The notes under the pieces were generated by a model. That model saw only the letters and a program-made list of their open reading frames with translations, searched no databases and was not told where the DNA came from. From Saprospiraceae bacterium (GTDB taxonomy: Bacteria; Bacteroidota; Bacteroidia; Chitinophagales; Saprospiraceae), in contig JABDLO010000431.1 of assembly GCA_013002995.1 (NCBI GenBank), positions 1-49,169 on the forward strand: a DNA stretch of 49,169 nt. Direction: 5' to 3'. Positions 9,214 through 17,301 of this stretch are shown here, one piece after another; positions within the stretch are counted from its first letter, which is position 1, and every line of letters starts with the position of its first letter. The translations under genes and the position numbers were made by a program.

Positions 9214-9278
9214 GAAAACCGGTTCATTTATATTATTTAAATTTTTAGCAACAATCAACTTAATGATACATTTGCTAC

Positions 9279-10106
9279 ATGGCTGAAAAGACGATATTTT
9301 TCACTTTATTGATAATTTTAGCATTTTCATGCAAATCCATTTCTGAATTCCAGACAGAAGATGCGACTGGTAAAGATTATGACATCAATATTTCATCTAT
9401 CCTGATGAGGCTGGATCCGTTGAATAATATGGTGCTTGTAGACGATAAGAATTTCATCCATCGATACACCAATCAGACGGAGAAAACATTTACCTATAAT
9501 GACAACACCCTGGGTATGATCAGTCATGTGGATGTAACTGATCCATTAAAAATTGTAATTTATAAGAAGGATTATGGGGTGGCAATTTTCCTGGACAACA
9601 CCTTATCGGAAATAGATCGTATTAATCTGTATGAAAATGGATTTACAGAAATTCCATGTGTTGCTTCATCCAATGATGGCAATCTCTGGATATATGATTA
9701 CACCGATTATCGGATAAAAAAGATTACTCAGGATGGAAGAGTGATCCTGGAGAGCATGTCAATGCTAGACTTTGGCCTTCAGAATATTAAACCTTTCCAT
9801 ATGCAGGAAAGGTATGGTAAGCTCATTTTACAAGATGAAAATCAAGGCATTTTCTTATTTGACAATTTGGGACAATACATTCAACCTTTTCCTTTTAAAT
9901 TACAAAACGAGGTGCAATTTGATGGGAGTAAAATCTGTTTTCTTGATGGCAACGATTTTACTTGCTATAATGTGGAAAGATATCAGGAATTCTCTGTGCC
10001 GATCGGAGAGCATAAAAAAACCGGCCTTAAAAATATCAAGGCCGGCGATAAAATTTTCTATTATATCTATGCTGATGGAATTGATATTATCCCTAAACGG
10101 TCATAA
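9279..10106 (+). CDS. Putative lipoprotein, beta-propeller-like, unknown function
   Basis: A 275-aa protein with a lipoprotein signal (hydrophobic FFTLLIILAF, then SC with Cys18), so an envelope location is likely. The mature part is rich in short beta-type segments with turns such as DDKNF, SNDGNLWIYDYTDYRIKKI and ENQGIFLFDNLGQY, which resemble NHL/six-bladed propeller blades; no enzyme motif is visible. I do not recognise a named family. Its 3' end overlaps the 3' end of frr by 14 bp on the other strand, and its last coding third contains the frr terminator. It stands alone between the divergent atp operon and the convergent serS-frr operon. Confidence 0.7.
   Translation: MAEKTIFFTLLIILAFSCKSISEFQTEDATGKDYDINISSILMRLDPLNNMVLVDDKNFIHRYTNQTEKTFTYNDNTLGMISHVDVTDPLKIVIYKKDYGVAIFLDNTLSEIDRINLYENGFTEIPCVASSNDGNLWIYDYTDYRIKKITQDGRVILESMSMLDFGLQNIKPFHMQERYGKLILQDENQGIFLFDNLGQYIQPFPFKLQNEVQFDGSKICFLDGNDFTCYNVERYQEFSVPIGEHKKTGLKNIKAGDKIFYYIYADGIDIIPKRS
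10014..10045 (-). terminator. Intrinsic terminator of frr, inside the opposing gene's coding sequence
   Basis: On the minus strand CCGGCCTT, a 9-nt loop and AAGGCCGG form a perfect 8-bp GC-rich stem, followed at once by seven U residues. It starts 48 nt after the frr stop codon. The same bases encode TGLKNIKAG of the plus-strand lipoprotein, so the sequence is under double use. Confidence 0.85.
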
Positions 10107-10665
10107 TATCTTTCTCTTTCGCTTCAATCATTTTTTCAATGGTCTCTGTATGGGCTTTAACCATATTTTGAACCTCCTCTTCTTTTCTCTTGCCTGCATC
10201 TTCAGGATATCCATCCTTTACTTCTTTCTTGATGAAATCGATAACTTTATGCCTGGCACTTCTCAAACTGATCTTGGCTTCCTCTTCTAAGGATTTTGAT
10301 TGTTTTACCAGTTCTATTCTTCTTTCCTCTGTTAAAGGTGGAATATTAATTCTGACAAATTCTCCATCATTCATTGGAGTTACACCAAGATTAGCGGCAT
10401 AAATAGCCTTTTCTATAGGTCCTAGCATTTTTTTCTCCCATGGTTGAATACTAATGGTTCTTGCATCCGGGGTGCCGATATTCGCTACCTGATTTATAGG
10501 TGTCGGATTTCCATAATAATCTACCATTAAGCCACTCAACATGGCAGGTGAAGCTTTTCCTGCTCTAATTTTGATGAGCTCATCATTAAGGTGATCAATG
10601 GCCTTATCCATCAACTCATTACCTAAAGCCATCATAGTTTCAATAGTTTCCTCCATAACTTTCAT
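10093..10665 (-). CDS. frr: Ribosome recycling factor
   Basis: Splits post-termination 70S ribosomes together with EF-G. The 190-aa product has the two-domain RRF layout: a long three-helix bundle with the family motifs LIKIRAGKASPAML and RRIELVKQSK, and a small beta/alpha domain (VDYYGNPTPINQVANI...PWEKKML). The first residues are MKVMEETIETMM; ATG at residue 4 would give a length closer to the common 185-187 aa. It is the last gene of the serS - zinc peptidase - frr run, 49 bp after the peptidase gene, and ends at a strong terminator inside the facing gene. Confidence 0.97.
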   Translation of the reverse strand: MKVMEETIETMMALGNELMDKAIDHLNDELIKIRAGKASPAMLSGLMVDYYGNPTPINQVANIGTPDARTISIQPWEKKMLGPIEKAIYAANLGVTPMNDGEFVRINIPPLTEERRIELVKQSKSLEEEAKISLRSARHKVIDFIKKEVKDGYPEDAGKRKEEEVQNMVKAHTETIEKMIEAKEKDIMTV

Positions 10666-10714
10666 TTAAAATTTAATATTCTCAAAAATACAACAATTGC
10701 TCGATTTCATCTGC

Positions 10715-11398
10715 CTATTCTCTACCCATAAAAGAGAGTAGAAAGTATAAAAATATAACCAGTGACGCCAAAGCTTGGGAGACATACGTCATTGCTGCCC
10801 ACCACAGTGCATCTTTAGCACCATCGTATTCAGTCCCTACAGCAACTCCTGAAGCATCTAACCATGCCAGTGCCCTTCTACTTGCGTCAAATTCTACCGG
10901 CAAAGTAATCAGTGAGAATAATGCTGTTATCCCGAATGTTGCGACCAATACCAACAATAATGTTGAACCTCCAAAACCAGATCCCATCCCAACGATCAAT
11001 CCCAGGAATAAAAACTGTTGAATCTTACTGGAAAACTGAACTACCGGTACTAGATTAGATCTAAGCGTCAACATATTATACGCTGTATCATGTTGCACCA
11101 CGTGACCACACTCATGAGCCGCTACAGCAGCAGCTGCAATACTCCTTCCATTGTGTACTGCCGGAGATAATGATACTGTTTTAGTTCTAGGGTTGTAATG
11201 ATCAGAAAGATAACCCTGACCCTGCACCACTTTCACACCGGTTATTCCATAATGATCCAACATTGCATGAGCAACTTCCAGTCCGGTCATTCCACTTCTG
11301 ATTCCTATTTTACTGTAATGATTGAACTTCGATTTAAGCCTGGATGAAACTCCGGCTCCAATCAATGAAAAAATTCCAAGTATTACGAAATAAAACAT
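10715..11398 (-). CDS. YugP-type membrane zinc metallopeptidase
   Basis: Integral membrane protein of the neutral zinc metallopeptidase family (YugP type). The zinc-binding motif HECGHVVQH gives H95, E96 and H99. A hydrophobic N-terminal anchor (2-17) precedes the conserved stretch GMTGLEVAHAMLDHYGI, and further membrane helices follow the active site (~120-165 and ~205-222). The length of 227 aa is typical. The substrate is not known for the family; a membrane protein quality-control role is often supposed. It lies 23 bp after serS and 49 bp before frr, probably in one transcript. Confidence 0.88.
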   Translation of the reverse strand: MFYFVILGIFSLIGAGVSSRLKSKFNHYSKIGIRSGMTGLEVAHAMLDHYGITGVKVVQGQGYLSDHYNPRTKTVSLSPAVHNGRSIAAAAVAAHECGHVVQHDTAYNMLTLRSNLVPVVQFSSKIQQFLFLGLIVGMGSGFGGSTLLLVLVATFGITALFSLITLPVEFDASRRALAWLDASGVAVGTEYDGAKDALWWAAMTYVSQALASLVIFLYFLLSFMGRE

Positions 11399-11421
11399 CT
11401 GCTTTATATTTTTCTAATTAA

Positions 11422-12702
11422 CTAATTCAGGATGTCACATCCTGCATACTTTCTTAGGACGTCAGGGACCACGATGCCGTCACTTGTCTGATAGTTCTCC
11501 ATGATGGCTGCAATGATCCTTGCAAGCGCCAGTGCACTTCCATTAAGGGTATGTGCAAGGGCAGTTTTTCCGTCTTCCTTTCTGTAACGTAACTTCATAC
11601 GATTACTCTGAAAGGTCTCAAAGTTAGAGACTGAACTTACTTCAAGCCACTTTTTCTGTGCTGCTGAATATACTTCAAAGTCATACGTCAGTGCCGAAGC
11701 AAATGTCAGATCTCCCCCACATAAACGCAATATCCTGTATGGCAGTTCCAGTTTTTTCAGCAGTCCCTCGACATGATCGAGCATTTCGTCTAAAGTATCA
11801 TAAGATCGATCTGGATGTGTCATCTGTACAATCTCAATTTTGTCAAATTGATGCACCCTGTTGAGACCTTTAACATCTGCTCCATATGACCCTGCCTCCC
11901 TTCTAAAACAAGGAGTATACCCTGTAAGTTTAATCGGTAATGAAGAAAGATCAAGAATATCTTCTCTGTGAATATTCGTAACAGGCACTTCTGCAGTTGG
12001 AATAAGATATAAATTATCTTCTGTCACGTGATACATCTGACCTTCCTTATCGGGCAATTGTCCTGTAGCCCGGGCAGTGGCTTCATTAACCATTAATGGT
12101 GGAACAATCTCTTCATAACCGGCCTTGGCAGCTTCATCAAGAAAGAAGTTAATCAATGCTCGTTGCAATTTAGCACCATTGGATCTGAATACTGGAAATC
12201 CGGCACCCGTAATTTTAACGCCCAGTTTCAAGTCAAAGACCCTATACTTTTCTGCCAATTCCCAATGAGGAAGTGCATCAGGCCCCAGATCCGGAAGATC
12301 ACCGGACCATGCTTTAAACACTTCATTATCTTCTTCAGAATTTCCAGGAGGAACAGAAGGATGCGGCACATTAGGAATTGAAAGCAATAATTCTTCCAGC
12401 TGTTCTTTGGCTGTTCTGAGTTGCTCCTCGAGAGATTTAATGGACTGTTTCATGGATCCTACCTCTGCCCTCATCTGATTGGCTTCTTCCTGCTTTCCTT
12501 CTTTAAATAAGCGGCCGATGTCCTTGGATTTGGAATTTACCTGTGACAATAGTCCATCTAGCTGAGTCTGGGATTTTCTCCTTAAAGCATCGGCTTCAAT
12601 GGCGCGATCGACCAATCCCAATTGATCATCACTATAATTTCTGATCTTCAATCCTTCTTTGACCTGCTCTGATTGCTCACGCAACCTCTGAATCTCTAAC
12701 AT
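11422..12702 (-). CDS. serS: Seryl-tRNA synthetase
   Basis: Class II aminoacyl-tRNA synthetase that charges tRNA-Ser. The 426-aa protein has the N-terminal long antiparallel coiled-coil arm that grips the tRNA long variable arm (residues ~25-110, rich in Glu, Lys and Gln), then the catalytic domain with motif 2 (CFRREAGSYGADVKGLNRVHQF) and motif 3 (LNGSALALARIIAAIMENYQ). It begins MLEIQRLREQ, as expected for the family. It is the first gene of a three-gene run and is divergent from rho, with which it shares a 224-bp control region. Confidence 0.98.
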   Translation of the reverse strand: MLEIQRLREQSEQVKEGLKIRNYSDDQLGLVDRAIEADALRRKSQTQLDGLLSQVNSKSKDIGRLFKEGKQEEANQMRAEVGSMKQSIKSLEEQLRTAKEQLEELLLSIPNVPHPSVPPGNSEEDNEVFKAWSGDLPDLGPDALPHWELAEKYRVFDLKLGVKITGAGFPVFRSNGAKLQRALINFFLDEAAKAGYEEIVPPLMVNEATARATGQLPDKEGQMYHVTEDNLYLIPTAEVPVTNIHREDILDLSSLPIKLTGYTPCFRREAGSYGADVKGLNRVHQFDKIEIVQMTHPDRSYDTLDEMLDHVEGLLKKLELPYRILRLCGGDLTFASALTYDFEVYSAAQKKWLEVSSVSNFETFQSNRMKLRYRKEDGKTALAHTLNGSALALARIIAAIMENYQTSDGIVVPDVLRKYAGCDILN

Positions 12703-12785
12703 GTTGTTATTTACTTTTAATTTGACTCTGAGAGGACTGATTTGGTGCTTTTTACCATTTAGTCTTACCCCCAGCTGAAGATTTG

Positions 12786-12793
12786 CAAAGATA
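12786..12793 (-). promoter_or_regulatory. Putative -7 box of serS operon
   Basis: The minus-strand TATCTTTG is a full match to TAnnTTTG and predicts a serS leader of about 75 nt. The nearest TTTG upstream (12807-12810) is only 13 bp away, too close for a normal -33 element. The box lies 4 bp from the -33 element of the opposing rho promoter, so the two RNA polymerase sites would overlap. Confidence 0.55.
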
Positions 12794-12797
12794 CTAT

Positions 12798-12827
12798 TTT
12801 GATATTCAAATTATAAATGTATTTTTG
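12798..12827 (+). promoter_or_regulatory. Putative promoter of rho
   Basis: TTTG (12798-12801) and TATTTTTG (12820-12827) are 18 bp apart, close to the Bacteroidota -33/-7 arrangement. The transcript would carry a leader of about 100-135 nt before the rho start, containing the 6-bp hairpin TCATCC/GGATGA (12838-12865 region). Confidence 0.65.
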
Positions 12828-12968
12828 CGGTGCAAATCATCCGTATTGCATTACTTCTTGGATGACCTGCCTTAGAGTTCCCACTTTATTTTTCGGCTGG
12901 TACATAGAGTTACACCGAATTTCAATTTGAGTAAAGAAAAATTTCAAATCACAATACCTAATTATACG

Positions 12969-14639
12969 ATGTACGACATTTTGCAACTGAACGAGATGCT
13001 TGTTCCTGAATTAAGGGAGATAGCAGAACAGTTAAATCTTAAATCATACAAAAGGCTCAGCAAACAGGATCTTATCTACAAAATCCTTGATGAGCAAGCA
13101 TTATCAGGAGATAAGAAAACTGAAGAAAAGAAAGAAGAAAGCAAAGAAGCTTCTGCTGAAGAAAAGAAAACCAAGCAAAACGGCCAGAGAAGGCAAAGAT
13201 CCAGAAGGCCAAGGGCTGCAAAAAAAGAAGCTCCAAAAGAAGAAACCAAAAAGGAAACTGAACCAGAAGCTAAAGAGGCTCCTGAAGTCTCACAACCTGA
13301 AACACAAGAAGATAAAAAACCTGATCCTAAGGAACAGAAAACAGAATCAAAGGAAGAAAAGCCTGAACCTAGAGATAAAAAATCTGATTCCAGGGACAGG
13401 AAACCAGATTCCAGGGATAGAAAATCGGATTCAAGAGGCAGAAAATCGGAAAGTTCCAGAAGAGACGATAACAGACCACCAAGACCAGAAGCAAGAAAAC
13501 CAAAATTTAATCCTGATCTGGATGGAATTATTGAAGGTGAAGGAATTCTTGAAATGATGTCAGATGGTTATGGCTTCTTAAGATCTTCTGACTATAATTA
13601 TCTTTCCTCTCCTGATGACATATATGTATCCCCAAGCCAGATAAAATTATTTGGCCTGAAAACAGGTGATACTGTTAAAGGAGCCATCAGGCCTCCAAAA
13701 GAAGGAGAAAAGTACTTTGCATTATTAAAAGTATCTAAGATCAACGGTCTGGAACCTGAACAAGTCAGAGAAAGAGTACCGTTCGATTATCTTACTCCTC
13801 TCTTCCCAGAAGAAAAGTTTAAACTGACTCACCATCCGGCAGGAAAAGATTATGGCAATAGGATGATTGATCTTTTTGCTCCAATCGGTAAAGGTCAGAG
13901 AGGATTGATCGTTTCACAACCTAAAACGGGTAAGACTTTCTTATTGAAGGATATTGCCAATGCCATTGCACATAACCATCCTGAATGTTATATGATGGTT
14001 CTTCTGGTAGGTGAAAGACCTGAAGAAGTGACAGATATGAAGCGTAGTGTTGATGCTGAAGTGATAGCATCGACCTTCGATGAGCCGGCTGAAAATCATG
14101 TAAGAGTTGCTAATATAGTTCTTGCAAAGGCTAAAAGACTCGTAGAATGCGGACATGATGTAGTCATTTTACTCGATTCCATCACTCGTCTTGCCAGAGC
14201 CTATAATACAGTTGCTCCTACATCAGGAAGGGTACTTTCTGGTGGTGTGGAAGCCAATGCACTTCATAAACCAAAGAAATTCTTCGGTGCAGCCAGAAAT
14301 ATTGAAGGTGGCGGATCATTAACGATATGTGCCACGGCTCTGATCGATACAGGTTCTAAAATGGATGAAGTGATCTTTGAAGAATTCAAGGGTACTGGTA
14401 ATATGGAACTCCAATTGGATCGATCATTGGCCAATAAGAGGTTGTATCCTTCTATCGATCTTACCAAGTCAAGTACACGAAGAGAAGAATTATTGCTTGA
14501 TGAAGGCACATTGAAAAGAATGTTTATCCTAAGGAAGCATCTCGCTGATATGAAACCAGATGAAGCAATGGAATTCCTAAGGAAACATATGATTGGAACA
14601 AGAGATAATAATGAATTTTTGGTCGCAATGAATGGTTAA
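12969..14639 (+). CDS. rho: Transcription termination factor Rho
   Basis: Hexameric RNA-dependent ATPase/translocase. Parts in order: N-terminal Rho_N helical domain ([19 protein letters not shown]), a ~120-residue low-complexity insert of Lys, Glu, Pro and Arg with short repeats such as [20 protein letters not shown], the cold-shock RNA-binding domain ([26 protein letters not shown]), then the RecA-like motor with P-loop SQPKTGKT near residue 320 and Walker [18 protein letters not shown] chose ATG 12969 because related Rho proteins begin with the Rho_N segment MYDI; a TTG at 12927 in the same frame would add 14 residues and cannot be excluded. Inserts of this kind are known in Bacteroidota Rho and add RNA contacts. 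Confidence 0.96.
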   Translation: MYDILQLNEMLVPELREIAEQLNLKSYKRLSKQDLIYKILDEQALSGDKKTEEKKEESKEASAEEKKTKQNGQRRQRSRRPRAAKKEAPKEETKKETEPEAKEAPEVSQPETQEDKKPDPKEQKTESKEEKPEPRDKKSDSRDRKPDSRDRKSDSRGRKSESSRRDDNRPPRPEARKPKFNPDLDGIIEGEGILEMMSDGYGFLRSSDYNYLSSPDDIYVSPSQIKLFGLKTGDTVKGAIRPPKEGEKYFALLKVSKINGLEPEQVRERVPFDYLTPLFPEEKFKLTHHPAGKDYGNRMIDLFAPIGKGQRGLIVSQPKTGKTFLLKDIANAIAHNHPECYMMVLLVGERPEEVTDMKRSVDAEVIASTFDEPAENHVRVANIVLAKAKRLVECGHDVVILLDSITRLARAYNTVAPTSGRVLSGGVEANALHKPKKFFGAARNIEGGGSLTICATALIDTGSKMDEVIFEEFKGTGNMELQLDRSLANKRLYPSIDLTKSSTRREELLLDEGTLKRMFILRKHLADMKPDEAMEFLRKHMIGTRDNNEFLVAMNG

Positions 14640-14666
14640 TTATTAGGTTTTTTAAAATAATACACC

Positions 14667-14674
14667 TACTTTTG
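14667..14674 (+). promoter_or_regulatory. Putative -7 box of rpmH
   Basis: TACTTTTG matches TAnnTTTG and lies 26 bp before the rpmH start, within the 61-bp gap after rho. A clear TTTG -33 element is not seen. The box would let the very abundant L34 mRNA be made independently of rho. Confidence 0.55.
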
Positions 14675-14700
14675 CAGCCCATTTGAAAAAAAGATAACAA

Positions 14701-14856
14701 ATGAAAAGGACGTATCAACCCTCAAGGAGAAAAAGAGCAAACAAGCACGGCTTCAGATCAAGGATGAGTACCAAGAATGGTAGGAAGGTACTTGCAAGGA
14801 GAAGAGCCAAAGGAAGAGCTAAACTTACTGTCTCCGACGAAATGAGTAGAAAGTAA
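14701..14856 (+). CDS. rpmH: 50S ribosomal protein L34
   Basis: A 51-aa highly basic protein starting [20 protein letters not shown], a near-perfect match to the L34 family, with [13 protein letters not shown] following. It is a component of the large ribosomal subunit. The gene precedes rnpA in the order conserved in most bacteria. It begins 61 bp after rho, has its own promoter-like box and ends 28 bp before a strong hairpin that separates it from rnpA. Confidence 0.98.
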   Translation: MKRTYQPSRRKRANKHGFRSRMSTKNGRKVLARRRAKGRAKLTVSDEMSRK

Positions 14857-14884
14857 TCTAAAGAATACTTAATCACAAGCATAT

Positions 14885-14928
14885 AAAAAATCTGAATGTA
14901 GCTTATCTTGCGACATTCAGATTTTTTT
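14885..14928 (+). terminator. rpmH terminator / attenuator abutting the rnpA start codon
   Basis: AAAAAATCTGAATGT (14885-14899) pairs perfectly over 15 bp with ACATTCAGATTTTTT (14913-14927), with a 13-nt loop; the right arm ends in seven T residues. The rnpA ATG begins at 14929, the next base after the U-run. Termination here would make rpmH mRNA exceed rnpA mRNA, and the stem would hide the rnpA translation start in read-through RNA. Confidence 0.8.
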
Positions 14929-15312
14929 ATGACTGATTTTTCATTTTCACGCGACGAACGACTGAAGAGTGTAAAGCTCATCAAAGAGCTGTTTAAAAAA
15001 GGTCAATCTATCTTCCAATTCCCCATTAAATTAATGTACATGCCTTTGCATGAAGGCCATGCAACTATTTCTAAGACTCAATATGCAGTATCTGTCCCGA
15101 AGAAACGATTTAAAAAAGCAGTTGATCGCAACAGGATAAAAAGATTGCTCAGAGAATCTATCAGACACCATAAGTCCATTTTATCCAAGGACCCTCCCAT
15201 TATATTGATGATAATCTATGTAGGAAAAGAGGAACTTTCTCATAAAATCATAGATGCAAGCATTAAAAAACTGTTATTAAAGTTGCATGAGACAGCATCT
15301 TCTCAACCATAA
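14929..15312 (+). CDS. rnpA: Ribonuclease P protein component
   Basis: Protein subunit of RNase P, which matures tRNA 5' ends. The family signature is present: basic central helix KKAVDRNRIKRLLRESIR after the strand TQYAVSVPKKRFK, and the N-terminal FSFSRDERLKSVKLIKELFKKGQ. I chose ATG 14929 (127 aa, MTDFSFSRDERL) because the family begins close to this motif; a TTG at 14908 lies within the hairpin loop and would add seven residues without homology. It follows rpmH in the conserved order, but the transcript must pass the hairpin at 14885-14928. The gene for the 183-aa membrane protein starts 15 bp downstream. Confidence 0.95.
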   Translation: MTDFSFSRDERLKSVKLIKELFKKGQSIFQFPIKLMYMPLHEGHATISKTQYAVSVPKKRFKKAVDRNRIKRLLRESIRHHKSILSKDPPIILMIIYVGKEELSHKIIDASIKKLLLKLHETASSQP

Positions 15313-15327
15313 CCGTACATTAATATA

Positions 15328-15879
15328 ATGAGATCACATTCCACCATATATCATGTAGTTTCCCTGGTCGTATTAATACTTGGAATGAATATGACCTTAC
15401 CTGACACCCTCTCGAGTCAGGTGTTACTGCAATTGGAGATATATGATAATCCTAAGTCTTTTAAGTATGGAGCGGGTGCAACGCTTTCATATAAAACTAC
15501 TTCGATGGAGGACTGGGAAACTGAAAAAATTGAATCCATTGATTATGAAAATCAGATCATTGTATTCAAAAGTGGTTATGAAAACCTGGATAATATTGTA
15601 AAAGTAAGAAGGTACAAGCCCTGGGTAAAAGGACTCGGGCTCCAATTGATGAGATTTAGTGCAGCCTGGTTTTTATATGGAGGTATATCTAAGTTGATCA
15701 ATAGTGAAAATCCGTTTGGTTGGGATCATGTAGGAATAGGTGGAGGTGCATTTCTCACTGGATTTATAATGACCAAACTCGCTTCAAGTACTACTTATGA
15801 TGTAAAAGGAGGTAAAGACCGTTTGAGAATCATCGACATCAGCTGGCCCGATCCGGAAGAGGTGTATCAAAAAAAATAA
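15328..15879 (+). CDS. Hypothetical envelope protein
   Basis: A 183-aa protein with an N-terminal hydrophobic signal or anchor (YHVVSLVVLILGMNMTL). A beta-rich middle part (GAGATLSYKTTSMEDWETEKIESIDYENQIIVFKSG) resembles a small SH3-like or bacterial PH-like fold, and two hydrophobic segments follow (QLMRFSAAWFLYGGISKLI and VGIGGGAFLTGFIMTKLA), so a membrane location is likely. I do not recognise a named family. The gene begins 15 bp after rnpA and is probably co-transcribed with it. Confidence 0.7.
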   Translation: MRSHSTIYHVVSLVVLILGMNMTLPDTLSSQVLLQLEIYDNPKSFKYGAGATLSYKTTSMEDWETEKIESIDYENQIIVFKSGYENLDNIVKVRRYKPWVKGLGLQLMRFSAAWFLYGGISKLINSENPFGWDHVGIGGGAFLTGFIMTKLASSTTYDVKGGKDRLRIIDISWPDPEEVYQKK

Positions 15880-15943
15880 TGCCCCGTCAACTTCCATTCC
15901 TTTATAATGGTATCTTAAAGTCTGTTTTCACATTCAACAGAGC

Positions 15944-17263
15944 ATGTTACTATTTTTCATCTTCCTTTCCATCGTTCTGATCGTTCTCCTTACGGCAAAG
16001 TTTAAATGGCATCCCTTTCTGGCGTTGATTGTTGCGAGTATTTTCCTGGGCATCATAGCAGGATTGGAATTTACAAGTATCCTGGATGCCATTGCGACCG
16101 GATTCGGGAATCTTATGGCTTATATCGGGATCATTGTAGTAATGGGTAGTATCATAGGTGTATACCTGGAGAAATCAGGAGGAGCAATGACCATTGCACA
16201 TAAGATCGTTGATCTCGCCGGAAAATCCAGGTCTGTCTCTGCGATGTCATTGATGGGTGCCATTGTAAGCATTCCTGTCTTCTGTGATAGTGGTTTCATC
16301 CTGCTCTCTGGTCTCTCGAAAAAGTTATCAAGTCTTTCCAATGCTTCCAGAGCCTCACTCAGCCTGGCATTAGCAACAGGTCTATATACAACCCATACGC
16401 TTGTACCACCCACTCCCGGCCCAATAGCCACAGCCGGAAACATAGGTGCTTCTGATCACCTGGGTACAGTTATCATTCTTGGTATATGTATCTCTATTCC
16501 AGTCTTGCTCATCAGTCAATTCCTGAGTAAAAAACTGGGAGAAAAAATCAAATTAGAATCTGAAGGTTCGGAGTTATCTGTCTCTGAGGAAGAGATAAAC
16601 CTTCCTTCATTCGGACGATCGATGATACCAATCATCGTTCCGATCGTATTGATTAGTCTGGGGACAGTTCTAAAATTTGCTGGAATAAGTGTTGACTGGA
16701 TAGATTTCATATGCTCCCCTCTTATTGCGATCACCATCGGTGCCGGAGTCGCAATGCTACTATTGCCTCCTGTCATAAAAGCAAATCATAAGTCGTGGTT
16801 AAGCGAAGGTGTTCAGGTTGCCGGACCAATCCTGATCATTACAGGGGCTGGTGGTGCATTCGGAGGTGTATTGAAAGCTACTGATTTATCATCCATTGTT
16901 GGGACCTGGATAGGGAGCAATCCTCAATCTAGCTTTGTGATGTTGATCCTTATATTCCTCATCGCTGCCATCCTTAAAAGTGCTCAAGGATCCTCAACCA
17001 ATGCTATGATCATCACCTCTTCCCTACTTGCGCCTTTAATCAGTCCACTGGGGTGGACTGATGGAGTAGACCTGGGACTTGCAGTAATGGCCATAGGAGG
17101 CGGTGCAATGGTTGTATCCCATTACAATGATTCTTACTTCTGGGTGGTTACAGAATTCAGTGAGATGGAATCCAATAAGAGCATCAAATCATTTACTCTT
17201 ATTACAGGAGTCCAGGGGATTACAGTTCTCATAATAGTTTTGTTGTTAAGTCTATTCCTATAA
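15944..17263 (+). CDS. GntP-family permease (gluconate/H+ symporter type)
   Basis: A 439-aa inner-membrane protein with about 12 hydrophobic segments. Family features include the first helix FLSIVLIVLLTAKFKWHPFLALIVAS, the loop GGAMTIAHKIVDLAGKSRS, IPVFCDSGFILLSGL and the conserved THTLVPPTPGPIATAGNIGA, all typical of GntP transporters for gluconate and related sugar acids. The real substrate cannot be read from sequence, and no gluconate kinase or dehydratase is next to it. It ends at a stem-loop shared with the opposing FG-GAP gene. Confidence 0.88.
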   Translation: MLLFFIFLSIVLIVLLTAKFKWHPFLALIVASIFLGIIAGLEFTSILDAIATGFGNLMAYIGIIVVMGSIIGVYLEKSGGAMTIAHKIVDLAGKSRSVSAMSLMGAIVSIPVFCDSGFILLSGLSKKLSSLSNASRASLSLALATGLYTTHTLVPPTPGPIATAGNIGASDHLGTVIILGICISIPVLLISQFLSKKLGEKIKLESEGSELSVSEEEINLPSFGRSMIPIIVPIVLISLGTVLKFAGISVDWIDFICSPLIAITIGAGVAMLLLPPVIKANHKSWLSEGVQVAGPILIITGAGGAFGGVLKATDLSSIVGTWIGSNPQSSFVMLILIFLIAAILKSAQGSSTNAMIITSSLLAPLISPLGWTDGVDLGLAVMAIGGGAMVVSHYNDSYFWVVTEFSEMESNKSIKSFTLITGVQGITVLIIVLLLSLFL

Positions 17264-17266
17264 AGA

Positions 17267-17292
17267 CTTTTATTATTGCTGATCAATAAAAG
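17267..17292. terminator. Stem-loop between convergent genes
   Basis: CTTTTATT (17267-17274) and AATAAAAG (17285-17292) form a perfect 8-bp AT-rich stem with a 10-nt loop, located 4 bp after the GntP stop and 10 bp from the stop of the opposing gene. No strong U-run follows on either strand, so it may block exonucleases rather than terminate well. Confidence 0.45.
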
Positions 17293-17301
17293 GTCACGAT
17301 C

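Noticed and set aside
12927-12968. TTG start of rho at 12927
   Set aside because: It is in frame and possible, but known Rho proteins of this group start with the MYDI/MYNI helix; the 14 extra residues add no recognised sequence. Kept as an alternative in the annotation.
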